From Nisaea nitritireducens (lineage in GTDB: Bacteria; Pseudomonadota; Alphaproteobacteria; Thalassobaculales; Thalassobaculaceae), in contig NZ_JACZFS010000016.1 in the NCBI RefSeq assembly GCF_014904795.1, positions 52,649 through 116,648 on the forward strand: DNA of 64,000 nucleotides. The letters are read 5' to 3'. Under the pieces are notes generated by a model. That model was not told where the DNA came from and did no database searches. It saw nothing but the letters and a program-made list of their open reading frames with translations. Position numbers and translations under genes: made by a program. Below are positions 38,460 to 47,410 of this stretch, piece after piece. How positions within the stretch are numbered: position 1 is the first letter of the stretch; each line of letters starts with the position of its first letter.

Positions 38460-38756
38460 ATGACCCGCGATGAACTGAACCAGAAGATCGCCGCGCTGGA
38501 AAGCGCCGCCGGCACCCTTGAAGAGCCGGACCGCACCTTGACCTCCGTCAAAATCAATAATCTGAAGAACGAGATCGACGGGATGTCGCTATCCGATATT
38601 GCGGAAAAGATGGCCACCATCGAAACGCCAGCAATTGCGGAAATGGATGCCAAGATCAAAGCGGCAAAAGACGCAACGGCAGCCCAGAACATGCGCGTCG
38701 ATGCGATCAACTCGGTCATCGGATTGATCAAGACCGGGATTGGATTGGTGCTTTAA
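38460..38756 (+). CDS. Small helical protein paired with lipoprotein
   Basis: Soluble protein of 98 residues without signal peptide. It is rich in Ala, Glu, Lys, Met and Ile and looks fully helical, with a hydrophobic C-terminus (INSVIGLIKTGIGLVL) that could associate with a membrane. It follows the coiled-coil lipoprotein gene with a short gap (GGAAGG before the ATG), so it is probably cotranscribed. No family is recognised. Confidence 0.7.
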   Translation: MTRDELNQKIAALESAAGTLEEPDRTLTSVKINNLKNEIDGMSLSDIAEKMATIETPAIAEMDAKIKAAKDATAAQNMRVDAINSVIGLIKTGIGLVL

Positions 38757-38855
38757 GAAAGCGCGCCTTTTTCCGACCACCGGCTGGTGCTCTCTCCTGC
38801 TTCGCTCCACAATCGAAAAAACGGCAAAGACCGGTGACGAAAGTGGAGGGGAAGA

Positions 38856-40058
38856 ATGGGCGCGAAAGTCTCGACAATCGAAACCATCCGGATCGAGGAA
38901 TTTCCAAACCTGCTCTGGGTTCGCCTCATCGCCGACGATGGTTCGGACGGCCTCGGCGAGACCTTCTATGGGCCTGGAGCCGCCGAAGCTCATATTCACG
39001 ACATCATCGCCCCCTATCTGCTCGGCAAGGATCCGCACCGGATCGAACAGCATCAACGCGACCTGACCGGCTATGTCGGTTTCAGCGGAGCCGGTGCGGA
39101 AATGCGCGGCCGCTCCGCCGTCGATATCGCGCTCTGGGATCTGTTCGCTAAGTCAAAAGACATGCCGCTACACCAGGCGCTCGGCGGTGCGGTGCGGGAC
39201 AGTATCCGCGTCTACAATACCTGCGCCGGCACCCGCTATGTGCAGAACCGGCCGACCCAGGGCACCGATAATTTCGGCCTCGACGCCAACCGCGGCGGCT
39301 ATGAAGATCTCGATGCCTTCCTGAACCACGCCGACGAGCTTGCCACCAGCCTGCTGGAAATGGGCATCACGGCGATGAAGATCTGGCCGTTCGACTATGC
39401 CGCCGAAGCCAGCCGGGGCCATCATATCAGCCCCCGTGATCTGGCGACCGCTATGGCGCCTTTCGAGAAGATCCGCGAGGCACATGGCGAGCGCATGGAT
39501 ATCATGGCCGAGTTGCATTCCATGTGGGATCGGCCAACAGCGATCAAGATCAGCCGCGCCCTGGAAGCTATCGACCCGCTCTGGGTCGAGGACCCGGTCT
39601 TCATGGACAATCTCTCCAGTCTGGATGAAGTCGCCCGCGCCACCGCCGCGCCCATTGCCGTCGGCGAGACGCGCGGCGGCCGCGCTGATTACCGGCAATT
39701 GCTGGAAATGGAATCACTCAGCCTGATCATCACCGATATCGCCTGGGGCGGCGGTGTCTCCGAAGCGCGCAAGATGGCGGCCATGGCCGACGCCTGGCAC
39801 GTTCCGGTCGCCTTCCACGACTGCACCGGGCCGGTTGTGCTCGCCGCATCCACCCACTTGGCCCTCAACACGCATAACTGCTTTATCCAGGAAATGGTGC
39901 GCGCCTTCTATTACGGCTGGTATGGTGATCTCGTCACTCAGCTTCCCCCGGTCACCAGAGGCGAGATCACGGCACCGGAAGGCGCCGGGCACGGCCTCAG
40001 CCTGCAGCCGGATATCCTCAAGCGAACGGATTGCCACATTCGCCGCTCATCACTTTAA
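38856..40058 (+). CDS. Mandelate racemase/muconate lactonizing family enzyme
   Basis: Enolase-superfamily enzyme of 400 residues. The barrel shows GITAMKIWPFD (Lys region), metal ligands in MAELHSMWD, VEDPVF and AVGETRGG, and the catalytic histidine segment AFHDCTGPV. It therefore appears active as an acid-sugar dehydratase or racemase. A strong ribosome site (GGAGGGGA) precedes the ATG. The DMT exporter gene follows after 36 bases and may be cotranscribed. Substrate unknown; the complete active site contrasts with the second family member at 49488. Confidence 0.87.
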   Translation: MGAKVSTIETIRIEEFPNLLWVRLIADDGSDGLGETFYGPGAAEAHIHDIIAPYLLGKDPHRIEQHQRDLTGYVGFSGAGAEMRGRSAVDIALWDLFAKSKDMPLHQALGGAVRDSIRVYNTCAGTRYVQNRPTQGTDNFGLDANRGGYEDLDAFLNHADELATSLLEMGITAMKIWPFDYAAEASRGHHISPRDLATAMAPFEKIREAHGERMDIMAELHSMWDRPTAIKISRALEAIDPLWVEDPVFMDNLSSLDEVARATAAPIAVGETRGGRADYRQLLEMESLSLIITDIAWGGGVSEARKMAAMADAWHVPVAFHDCTGPVVLAASTHLALNTHNCFIQEMVRAFYYGWYGDLVTQLPPVTRGEITAPEGAGHGLSLQPDILKRTDCHIRRSSL

Positions 40059-40094
40059 CAAAGACACACAACCATCTGAATTTAGGTATATTTA

Positions 40095-41003
40095 ATGATC
40101 GAACTCTGGATTCCGATCACCATCGCTGCGGCCTTCTGCCAGAACCTACGCTCCGCGCTGCAGAAGCATCTGACTTCGAAGCTCAGCACGTCCGGGGCGA
40201 CCTTTATCCGCTTCTTCTATGCCATCCTGCCGGCCTGGCTCTATGTCTGGTTCCTGCATGACGGCATCGGCCTCACCATGCCCGAGCCGCAGCCGGTCTT
40301 CTGGATCTACGCGGCAGTCGGCGGGGCGACGCAGATTGCCGCGACAGCCCTGCTCGTCTACCTGTTTGCTTTCCGGAATTTTGCCGTCGGAACCACCTAC
40401 TCCAAGACCGAGACGGTACAGGCCGCGGTCTTCGGCATCGTTATTCTGGGCGACCCGCTGACCGCCGGCGCAATGGTCGCCATCATGATCAGCTTCATCG
40501 GGGTACTGGCCATCTCCGCCGCCAAGCAGGCCACCGGGATTTCCGGCATCGTCCGGTCCCTGACCAGCCGAACGGCCATGATCGGTCTCGCCTCCGGCGC
40601 CTGTTTCGGCATCTCGGCCGTATCTTACCGTGCGGCTTCCCTGTCCCTCGGCGGCGAGGGTTTTCTCATCCAGGCCGGTTTCACCCTTGCCTGCGTCACC
40701 ATCATGCAGACCGTCGCCATGGCGAGCTATATGCGGATCCGGGATCCGGGCCAGATCACGGCAGCGCTGCGAAACTGGAAAGTTGCCGGTATCGTCGGGC
40801 TCAGCGGTATGGCCGCCTCGGCTTGCTGGTTCACCGCCATGACCATCCAGAATGCAGCCTATGTGCGCGCCCTCGGCCAGATCGAACTCGTTTTCACCTT
40901 CGCGGCCTCCTATCTCTTCTTCAAGGAGAAGAGCAGCCCGCTGGAGCTCGCCGGGATCGGCCTGGTGATTGCCGGAATCTTCTTCCTGCTGCTCTCGACA
41001 TGA
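40095..41003 (+). CDS. EamA/DMT family transporter
   Basis: Integral membrane protein of 302 residues with about ten membrane segments in two EamA repeats (the second begins near residue 155). Conserved features include GTTYSKTETVQAAVFGIVILGDPLTAG and a late ALGQIELVFTFAASYLFFKEK. The drug/metabolite superfamily exports metabolites or imports sugars and vitamins. It lies downstream of an enolase-superfamily gene, which suggests handling of the same metabolite. Direction and substrate are not inferable. Confidence 0.85.
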   Translation: MIELWIPITIAAAFCQNLRSALQKHLTSKLSTSGATFIRFFYAILPAWLYVWFLHDGIGLTMPEPQPVFWIYAAVGGATQIAATALLVYLFAFRNFAVGTTYSKTETVQAAVFGIVILGDPLTAGAMVAIMISFIGVLAISAAKQATGISGIVRSLTSRTAMIGLASGACFGISAVSYRAASLSLGGEGFLIQAGFTLACVTIMQTVAMASYMRIRDPGQITAALRNWKVAGIVGLSGMAASACWFTAMTIQNAAYVRALGQIELVFTFAASYLFFKEKSSPLELAGIGLVIAGIFFLLLST

Positions 41004-41067
41004 TCCGCCGCAGGGATCATCCGGAACGACGTCAGCTGCGTATAGAGAAGGATTGGAGATCACGGTC

Positions 41068-41625
41068 ATGTATTTCCGCGCCGCACGCCTCGCAAGCGCC
41101 ATCCTTATCGGACTACTCCTGATGCCCGCCGGACAGGCCCGAGCAGCCAACGCTCACGATTTCTCTTTCGTCTCGATAGAGGGCGATCCGCTCTCCATGA
41201 AGGAGTATGCCGGACAAGCCGTTCTGGTCGTGAATACGGCGTCGTTCTGCGGCTTCACCAAACAATACGAAGGCCTGCAGACCCTTTGGGAGCGGTACAA
41301 GGAACGAGGCCTGGTGGTGCTTGGCGTACCTTCCAACGATTTCGGATCACAGGAACCCGGGACGGCGGCCGAGATAAAGGAATTCTGCGCGGTCAATTTC
41401 GCCGTGGACTTCCCGATGACGGAAAAGCAGGTCGTCTCAGGCGACCAAGCGCATCCGTTCTATCGCTGGGCAGCGAAAGAACTGGGAACACTCTCCAAGC
41501 CGCGCTGGAACTTCTACAAGATCCTGATCGCACCGGACGGAAAAGCCATCGACTGGTTCGCATCGACGACAGCACCCTCTTCCGCAAAACTTATCAAAGC
41601 GGTTGAGGCAGCCTTGCCGCGTTAG
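41068..41625 (+). CDS. Exported glutathione peroxidase
   Basis: Thiol peroxidase of the GPx family, 185 residues from ATG 41068 (GGAGA upstream). A Sec signal of about 27 residues (ending GQARA) directs it to the periplasm. The catalytic tetrad is visible: Cys in NTASFCGFTKQYEGLQ, Gln in PSNDFGSQEPG, and Trp/Asn in PRWNFYK. It reduces peroxides, in bacteria usually with thioredoxin-like donors. The region upstream in frame (from 40969) belongs to the transporter gene and is not part of it. Confidence 0.9.
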   Translation: MYFRAARLASAILIGLLLMPAGQARAANAHDFSFVSIEGDPLSMKEYAGQAVLVVNTASFCGFTKQYEGLQTLWERYKERGLVVLGVPSNDFGSQEPGTAAEIKEFCAVNFAVDFPMTEKQVVSGDQAHPFYRWAAKELGTLSKPRWNFYKILIAPDGKAIDWFASTTAPSSAKLIKAVEAALPR

Positions 41626-41634
41626 AGACTAAGC

Positions 41635-41976
41635 CTATTTTCGAACCCTGATCACGGCTCTTTCGGCATGTCCGGAATCCGGGTTTTGCGTACCAGGGAC
41701 GATCCGGTGCCGAACGATCGTGCCATCGTCATCCCCATCGTTCCCTTCGCCGCCAAAGCTCATGACCGCCGCGCCCATGGCCAGCGCGCTGAAGGAAGCA
41801 AAGAAGGAAAAGCAGAGCAGGAACGGGCCAAGCCACGTCGGCTCTGACTTCATGCTCAGGCTCGCCAGCCCGGCGACATCGAACGCCAGCAGACTGACAG
41901 CAATCGCGATACCGGCCCCGCCACCGATCACCCCGTGACCGAACAGAAACCTCAGCATGGGAGATTTGAGATGCAT
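41635..41976 (-). CDS. Small predicted membrane protein
   Basis: Protein of 113 residues with two hydrophobic segments (about residues 13-40 and 50-72) and a charged, acidic then basic C-terminal tail (GEGNDGDDDGTIVRHR...). No family is recognised. It converges with the glutathione peroxidase gene, 9 bases between stops. Coding status is supported by length, composition and clear membrane segments, not by homology. Confidence 0.6.
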   Translation of the reverse strand: MHLKSPMLRFLFGHGVIGGGAGIAIAVSLLAFDVAGLASLSMKSEPTWLGPFLLCFSFFASFSALAMGAAVMSFGGEGNDGDDDGTIVRHRIVPGTQNPDSGHAERAVIRVRK

Positions 41977-42155
41977 GATTCAGCTTCCTCCTGAAGATAC
42001 AGACTAAGACTGGTCTCTTTCTCGGGCCCATTCAATGGTTCAGGATGACGCATAGTTGCGAAGAATGTCGTCGCAGCCCATTCCGTTAACATTAAAGTTG
42101 GGCTATCAGAGAACGAACCGGACAACTCGGTCCGGTCAATCGCCTGGGGCCACAC

Positions 42156-42548
42156 ATGAGTGACGAGTTGAACGAGAGCTACAACAGGACCGGCTGGATG
42201 CGCGACATGACGGATCAGGAACGCCGCGCATTTGATCGCGTGGCATTCCATGTTTCCGCCGAGCTAACGCTTCCTGACGGCACAATCGCCAAGGGCGAGA
42301 TCGTCAACGTCTCTTTGATCGGCTTTCTGTTCATAGCAGAGGCTCCGGTCGAGTTTCGTGGCGAAGCCCTGCTCGCGATCGGTGATGAGGTTTCCGGCCT
42401 GAAGATCAATGTCGTCGATGCCAGCCAGGTCGGCCTGCATCTCGAAACCTATCCGGGCGAGACCGACATACGCGACCTCGCCCTCAACCATCCGTCGATT
42501 GCGCGCCTGTTCCTGCCTTATATCTACAATTACGACGACGAGAATTGA
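42156..42548 (+). CDS. PilZ domain c-di-GMP receptor
   Basis: Single-domain protein of 130 residues. Both halves of the PilZ signature are present: RxxxR as R24-AFD-R28 in ERRAFDRVAF, and NxSxxG as N51-VSLI-G56. It should bind c-di-GMP. About 20 N-terminal residues precede the domain, and the acidic C-terminus ends YIYNYDDEN. It is monocistronic. Possible outputs include the flagellum or surface adhesin in this window, but there is no direct link. Confidence 0.88.
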   Translation: MSDELNESYNRTGWMRDMTDQERRAFDRVAFHVSAELTLPDGTIAKGEIVNVSLIGFLFIAEAPVEFRGEALLAIGDEVSGLKINVVDASQVGLHLETYPGETDIRDLALNHPSIARLFLPYIYNYDDEN

Positions 42549-42589
42549 CCCGTCCCAACCAGTAGGACGCGCGCAACCATGCCTCCGGA

Positions 42590-43231
42590 TCAGAGCTTTC
42601 TGTAAACGGCGTAGATGGCCTTAACCTTGTCCGCAAAATCGGGGTTACCCGGCAGGTAAGGCATCGGCTGAGAGACATGCAGCGCCTCCCAGCGGCCTTC
42701 GAGCTCAAGCCGGTTCAGCATCTCGGCGATGCCGCGTGACTGCCAGAAATCGTCCCTGCTGGTGAACACCGCGACGCCGCCAGCACGGAGCACTCTCAGC
42801 CATTCCTTGAAGATGGCCGCTTCCTCAAGATAGGTCAGAACACCGATACAAAGGATGCCATCCACGGACGTGTCATCAAGCGGGAGTCGCTTGTTGAGGT
42901 CCGCATATTCCAGACGGTCGTAGACTTTCTTCAGCTTCGCAGTTTCGAGACTGGCTTCAGACGCATCCAACCCCGTCAAGTCGCCACGAGAGCCAGCGGC
43001 CCTGAGCGCCGCGCCGGTCAAACCGGTTCCGCATCCGCAATCGAGAATTGCCGCGCTCTCGAAACCGGGAAGATGCCCTTTTAGCAGCCCGGCCGCCTGC
43101 TCCGGCGCGTCGTAACCCCAGCTGGCAAGCTCCCGGTCATAATCACTGGCCCATTCATCATAGCTTTCCGCATTAACCGCGCCGCTGCGGGACACGTTTC
43201 CATCGGTGCGTATGATTTTATCGTGTGACAT
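42590..43231 (-). CDS. Class I SAM-dependent methyltransferase
   Basis: Methyltransferase of about 213 residues from ATG 43231 (MSHDKIIRTDG); the frame extends to 43267. Motif I is ILDCGCGTGLTGAALRAAG (residues about 63-81), the acidic motif II is LTGLDASEASLETAKL, and the post-I region is DDTSVDGILCIGVLTYL. The Methyltransf_11/25 type acts on small molecules. The neighbours give no clue to its acceptor. Confidence 0.85.
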   Translation of the reverse strand: MSHDKIIRTDGNVSRSGAVNAESYDEWASDYDRELASWGYDAPEQAAGLLKGHLPGFESAAILDCGCGTGLTGAALRAAGSRGDLTGLDASEASLETAKLKKVYDRLEYADLNKRLPLDDTSVDGILCIGVLTYLEEAAIFKEWLRVLRAGGVAVFTSRDDFWQSRGIAEMLNRLELEGRWEALHVSQPMPYLPGNPDFADKVKAIYAVYRKL

Positions 43232-43338
43232 TACTGCTTTCTCCCTCTGTTGGAGAAAACCTAGCATCCTGAGCAGCCGGTTTAAGAATGGATTTCAGAA
43301 AGTTTTACCATCATCCACCGGCCATGAGCGTCCGGCAT

Positions 43339-43371
43339 AAAAAATGCGGACGCAGCAAAGCCGCGTCCGCA
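43339..43371 (-). terminator. Intrinsic terminator of the crotonase/CoA-transferase operon
   Basis: Nine-base stem TGCGGACGC (43345-43353) with GCGTCCGCA (43363-43371) and a 9-base loop. Six plus-strand A residues at 43339-43344 form the U-tract for minus-strand transcripts. The crotonase stop is at 43383. Confidence 0.87.
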
Positions 43372-43382
43372 CGTCTCTTGAT

Positions 43383-44168
43383 TTAGCGGTTCTTGAATTC
43401 AGGCTTACGCTTTTCCATGAAGGCGCGGCGGCCTTCGATATAGTCTTCGCTGGCGAAGCAGGCGGTGACCAGTTCGTCACACTTCTTCAAGTCCCGCTCA
43501 CTTTCCGGCGCCACCGTCTGATTGGCGATGAACTTCACCGAATTAACAGTCATCGGAGCGTTCTCGGAGATCGTCTTCGCATAATCGAGGCAGAACTGTT
43601 CCACCTGATCGTCCGGCACCACCCGGTTCACGAGGCCCATGATACGGGCATCCTCAGCCTCGAAGCGGCCGGCGGTGAAGAAGATTTCCTTGGCGAAGCT
43701 CGGCCCGACAAGCGCGGACAGGCGGGAAATCCCCGGATAGCCGTATCCGAGACCGAGCTTGGCGGCCGGGATCGCGAACTTGGAGCTTTCACCGCAGATC
43801 CTGAGATCGCAGCAGACCGCGAGCGCAACACCGCCGCCGACACAAAAGCCGTTGATCTGCGCGATGACCGGCTTCGGAAAACCGGCGACCTTGTCATAGA
43901 CCCGCGCGGTGGTCGCATTGTAGCGGGCAACACCGTCAGCGCTGGCGCGTTCGGATTCGAACTTGGAGATATCGGCGCCCGAAACGAAGGCTTTCCCGCC
44001 CGCGCCGGACAGGATCAGGATGCGGACGCTGTCATCGGCCGAATACCGGTCGAGCGCGGCTTCAACCGCTTCCCACATTTCCAGCGACACGGCATTGCGT
44101 TTTTCCGGCTGGTTGAAAACGATCCGGGCGATCGCGCCGTCCTGGCTGGTGAGAATCTTGTCAGTCAT
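43383..44168 (-). CDS. Enoyl-CoA hydratase/isomerase family protein
   Basis: Crotonase-fold protein of 261 residues. The oxyanion-hole motifs SGADISKFES and NGFCVGGGVALAVCCDLRI are present. The position of the hydratase catalytic Glu144 (PEI in rat enoyl-CoA hydratase) reads PAA here, while the second glutamate (AKEIFF) is kept. A hydratase using both glutamates is thus unlikely; isomerase, decarboxylase or hydrolase activity is possible. The C-terminus MEKRKPEFKNR is typical. It is 48 bases downstream of the CoA-transferase gene on the same strand, so the two act in one CoA-thioester pathway. Confidence 0.87.
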   Translation of the reverse strand: MTDKILTSQDGAIARIVFNQPEKRNAVSLEMWEAVEAALDRYSADDSVRILILSGAGGKAFVSGADISKFESERASADGVARYNATTARVYDKVAGFPKPVIAQINGFCVGGGVALAVCCDLRICGESSKFAIPAAKLGLGYGYPGISRLSALVGPSFAKEIFFTAGRFEAEDARIMGLVNRVVPDDQVEQFCLDYAKTISENAPMTVNSVKFIANQTVAPESERDLKKCDELVTACFASEDYIEGRRAFMEKRKPEFKNR

Positions 44169-44216
44169 GGTGTCTCTTTCCCTTGGATAATTCAGGCCCT
44201 TGGATAATTCAGGCGC

Positions 44217-45407
44217 TTAGATGACGCCGTCGCGTTTCAGTGTTTCGATGTCATCAGCGGTAAAGCCGAGATCCGTCAGCACCTCTTCATTGTGCTCACC
44301 CGCCATCGGCGGCGGGGAAGCAATGGTCGACGGCGTCCGGCTCATGGTAATCGGCTGGCCGACCAGATGGGTATCGCCACGCTCGTGCGACTTGACCGGC
44401 TGGGCAAGCCCCAAATGCGCCACCTGCGGGCTTTCGAAGACCTGCTGGATATCATTAATCTCACCACAAGGCACACCGGCGGCATTCAGCCGCTCGATCC
44501 AGTTGCTCATGGTGTCCTTGAGAGTCTCCGCCTCGATCTCTGCGTTCAGGGCGTCCCGGTTATCGGACCGGGCTGTTCCTGTCGCGTAGTCCGGATTCTC
44601 GTTCCATTCCGGTTTGCCCATGGCAGCGCAGAACTTTTCCCAGATGGCCTGTCCGGCAACGGCGATGTTCATGTAGCCGTCGGACGTCTTGAAGACCCCA
44701 GTGGGGATGCTGGTCGGGTGATTGTTTCCAGCCTGTTTCGGCACGTCGCCGTCGACCAGCCAGCGCGCCGCCTGGAAATCCAGCATGAAGACCTGGGCCT
44801 GCAGGAGCGAGGTCTGCACCCACTGCCCCTTACCGGACTGCTCGCGCTCGAGCAGGGCCAGCAGGATAGCCTGGGAGCAGAAAATACCCGCAGTAAGGTC
44901 CGCAATCGGAATACCGACCCGCATCGGTCCTTCGCCGGGCTTGCCGGTAATGGACATCAGGCCGCCCATGCCCTGCGCGATCTGGTCGAAACCCGGGCGC
45001 TTGGCCAACGGTCCGTCCTGGCCAAATCCTGATATCGATGCATAGACCAGTCCCGGATTGTCCTTGGACAGCGTCTCGTAATCGATGCCCAGCCGGTTTT
45101 TAACGTCCGGACGGAAATTCTCGACGATGACATCGACCTCACGGGCGAGTTTTCGGAAAACCTCAAGCCCGCGCTTGTCCTTAAGGTTAAGGGTCAGACT
45201 GCGCTTGTTGCGATGAAGGTTCTGGAAATCGGCGCCTTCGCGCGGTCCGCCAAGTTGCCCGGCATTATCCGTCGCCGGCATCTCGATCTTGATCACGTCG
45301 GCGCCCCAGTCAGCCAATTGCCGAACGCAAGTTGGACCCGAGCGCACCCGTGTAAGATCAAGAACCTTGTATTTGTTCAGTACCGTACTGGCATGAGAAA
45401 TGCCCAT
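44217..45407 (-). CDS. CaiB/BaiF family CoA transferase
   Basis: Class III CoA transferase of 396 residues that moves CoA between carboxylic acids. The catalytic aspartate lies in RPGFDQIAQGMGGLMSITG, and the N-terminal LVLDLTRVRSGPTCVRQLADWGADVIKIE (in parts LDLTRVRSGP and ADVIKIE) matches the family. With the crotonase it probably activates and processes the acid imported by the TctABC system. Its promoter region is shared with the divergent GntR regulator gene, which is likely its regulator. Confidence 0.92.
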   Translation of the reverse strand: MGISHASTVLNKYKVLDLTRVRSGPTCVRQLADWGADVIKIEMPATDNAGQLGGPREGADFQNLHRNKRSLTLNLKDKRGLEVFRKLAREVDVIVENFRPDVKNRLGIDYETLSKDNPGLVYASISGFGQDGPLAKRPGFDQIAQGMGGLMSITGKPGEGPMRVGIPIADLTAGIFCSQAILLALLEREQSGKGQWVQTSLLQAQVFMLDFQAARWLVDGDVPKQAGNNHPTSIPTGVFKTSDGYMNIAVAGQAIWEKFCAAMGKPEWNENPDYATGTARSDNRDALNAEIEAETLKDTMSNWIERLNAAGVPCGEINDIQQVFESPQVAHLGLAQPVKSHERGDTHLVGQPITMSRTPSTIASPPPMAGEHNEEVLTDLGFTADDIETLKRDGVI

Positions 45408-45515
45408 TTTTGAACACTTTCCTCCGGTTTCTCAATAGCTTGGAGCCCTGTTTACAGGGCATCGCGATGATTGTCGCAGCGAATTTGGTAACTCCCTGAC
45501 AATATGTAGTTTGTT

Positions 45516-45529
45516 GATTGTTGACAATC
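45516..45529. promoter_or_regulatory. Palindromic operator in the GntR promoter
   Basis: Perfect inverted repeat GATTGT-TG-ACAATC in the divergent region between the CoA-transferase and gntR genes. It overlaps a consensus -35 hexamer TTGACA (45521-45526) for the plus-strand regulator gene. This spacing (TTGT-2-ACAA) is the pattern recognised by FadR/FCD-type GntR proteins, so autorepression is likely. Confidence 0.75.
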
Positions 45530-45580
45530 TGCATTTCTACTATTTACAGTCGACACAACGAGGAAACGCTTATAAAAAAG

Positions 45581-46306
45581 ATGGCAATGCAAAATAAACC
45601 CTTCCACGCTCGCGAATACGCGACTCTGACAACTCACGTTGAACGTGAGATCGAGAGGCGCGTGCTGACCGGCGAAATCGCCGCGGGCGCACGGATAGGG
45701 GAAGCACTGATTGCGGAAGAGCTCGGTGTAAGCCGGGGGCCCGTCAGGGAAGCCCTGCGCAGTCTGGCACAATCCGGGCTGGTGGAAATTCTCCCCAACA
45801 AAGGCGCCATAGCGCGGACAATCGGCCTCGATGAGGTCAAGAATCTCTATGCCCTGCGCGGCGCTCTTTTCGCCCTGGCGTGTCAGGAAGTCGCCCGGCG
45901 GCACGATAATGAGACCGTGACGCTATTGCGTGACAATATGAGCGCGATGCGGGCGGCCCTCGCCTGCGACGACAAGGAAGCCTACTACCGGCTTAATGTC
46001 GACTTTCATACCGCTATCATTAACCACTCGCACAACCAGCGCGCCATCGACGTCTACCACAGCGTCGTGAAGGAAATGCACCTGTTCCGGCGCCGCGGTT
46101 TGTCAAACGTTCCGAACATCGCGGAGTCCGTGAAAGAGCACGAAACAATTCTTGCCGGCATAGTCGGCGGCGATCCCGACGCCGCTCGCGAAGCCGGACG
46201 CATTCATATCGAACGAGGATGCAATCGCTTCCTTGGCACATTGACCGAAGAACCGTCTGGGCTCTCCAAGACGGACCCTCAGAAAACCAATCTGGCCGGC
46301 CACTAA
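45581..46306 (+). CDS. GntR family (FCD) transcriptional regulator
   Basis: Regulator of 241 residues from ATG 45581; a longer frame begins at 45518 inside the predicted operator, so it is not used. The winged helix occupies about residues 15-80 (GARIGEALIAEELGVSRGPVREALRSL). The FCD effector domain follows from about residue 90 with NLYALRGALFALACQEVARR and an all-helical region containing the metal/ligand histidines (for example VDFHTAIINHSHN and VKEHETIL). It sits between the CoA-transferase operon and tctCBA and probably controls both in response to the transported acid or its CoA ester. Confidence 0.9.
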   Translation: MAMQNKPFHAREYATLTTHVEREIERRVLTGEIAAGARIGEALIAEELGVSRGPVREALRSLAQSGLVEILPNKGAIARTIGLDEVKNLYALRGALFALACQEVARRHDNETVTLLRDNMSAMRAALACDDKEAYYRLNVDFHTAIINHSHNQRAIDVYHSVVKEMHLFRRRGLSNVPNIAESVKEHETILAGIVGGDPDAAREAGRIHIERGCNRFLGTLTEEPSGLSKTDPQKTNLAGH

Positions 46307-46407
46307 AAGAACCGGACGGACAATCGCCTACGCATCATCAACGGAACTCCCTCGCGGGGGTAATCCTGGTGCGCCTTTTCTACGAGTTAGGACAATGGAG
46401 GAATTTT

Positions 46408-47403
46408 ATGTCCAATTCAGCTTTCTTCAATCGCCGTGATTTCCTGAAATCCGCAGCACTGGCAGGCGCTGCCGGTGCATCGGTCGCCTCCTTTGGCAAT
46501 CAGGCCTTCGCTGAAGAATTCCCGGCCGAGACCCTGAACGTCGTGACCCATGCTGGTCCGGGCGGCGGCACCGACATCACCACCCGCATGATGATGCTGC
46601 GGGCCCGCAAGGTGTTCAAACAGGACCTGGTCGTTGTGAACAAGCGCGGCGGCAGCGGTTCGGCCGCGCTGATGTACACAAAGTCGCGCCCCCGTGACGG
46701 CTACACCTTCATGACCATCACGCAGTCGCACATCTTCCAGATCATTCAGAAGAAAGTGCCGATCAAAATCGAGGAAATGGTCGGCCTGGCACGCGCCACC
46801 GACGATCCGCAGATCGTCACCGTGGGCTCGAACAGCAAGATCAAGACCCTCGACGATCTGATGGCCGCCGCCGCCGCCAAGAAAGGCGGCCTGAAGTGGG
46901 GCACCACCTTCGCCGGTGGCGCTGACCATGTCGGCATCCACAACTTCGCCAAGGCTTGCGGCAACATGCCGTACACCATCGTCCCGTTCAAAGGTGGCGG
47001 GGACATCGTGACGAACCTGGTCTCCGGCAACATCGACGTGGCCCTTCTGAACTATGCAGAAGGCGAGTCCCAGTACAGCGCCGGTGAATTCCGCCCGGTC
47101 GTCAGCCTCTCCGAAGAGCCGATTGCCGCCCTTAACGGCGTCAAGACCGCCCGCGATTCCGGCGTCGACGCACTGGCCTCCACGGTCCGTGGTTTCGCCT
47201 GCCTCTCCGGTGTGCCGCAGGACCGCATCGATGTGCTCGGCGACGGCCTCGTCAAAGCGATGGAGCATGGCGTCTACCAGGGTTACCTGGCTTCCGGCGG
47301 CATGCCGAAAGCCAGTGTGATCGGTGCCGAAAAATGGACCGCGCACATCCGTCGGATCTATGACGAGAGCACGACGGCTCTCACCGAACTCGGTATGCTC
47401 TGA
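46408..47403 (+). CDS. tctC: Tripartite tricarboxylate transporter substrate-binding protein
   Basis: Bug/TctC family periplasmic receptor of 331 residues. The ATG at 46408 follows TGGAGGA. A Tat signal (NRRDFLKSAALAGAAGA) precedes the mature start near AFA-EEF. Family blocks include NVVTHAGPGGGTDITTRMM and VVNKRGGSGSAALMYTKSRP. It presents a carboxylate to the TctA/TctB permease encoded directly downstream (7 bases to tctB). The substrate class is organic acid; the exact ligand is not readable. Confidence 0.9.
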   Translation: MSNSAFFNRRDFLKSAALAGAAGASVASFGNQAFAEEFPAETLNVVTHAGPGGGTDITTRMMMLRARKVFKQDLVVVNKRGGSGSAALMYTKSRPRDGYTFMTITQSHIFQIIQKKVPIKIEEMVGLARATDDPQIVTVGSNSKIKTLDDLMAAAAAKKGGLKWGTTFAGGADHVGIHNFAKACGNMPYTIVPFKGGGDIVTNLVSGNIDVALLNYAEGESQYSAGEFRPVVSLSEEPIAALNGVKTARDSGVDALASTVRGFACLSGVPQDRIDVLGDGLVKAMEHGVYQGYLASGGMPKASVIGAEKWTAHIRRIYDESTTALTELGML

Positions 47404-47410
47404 GGACAAA

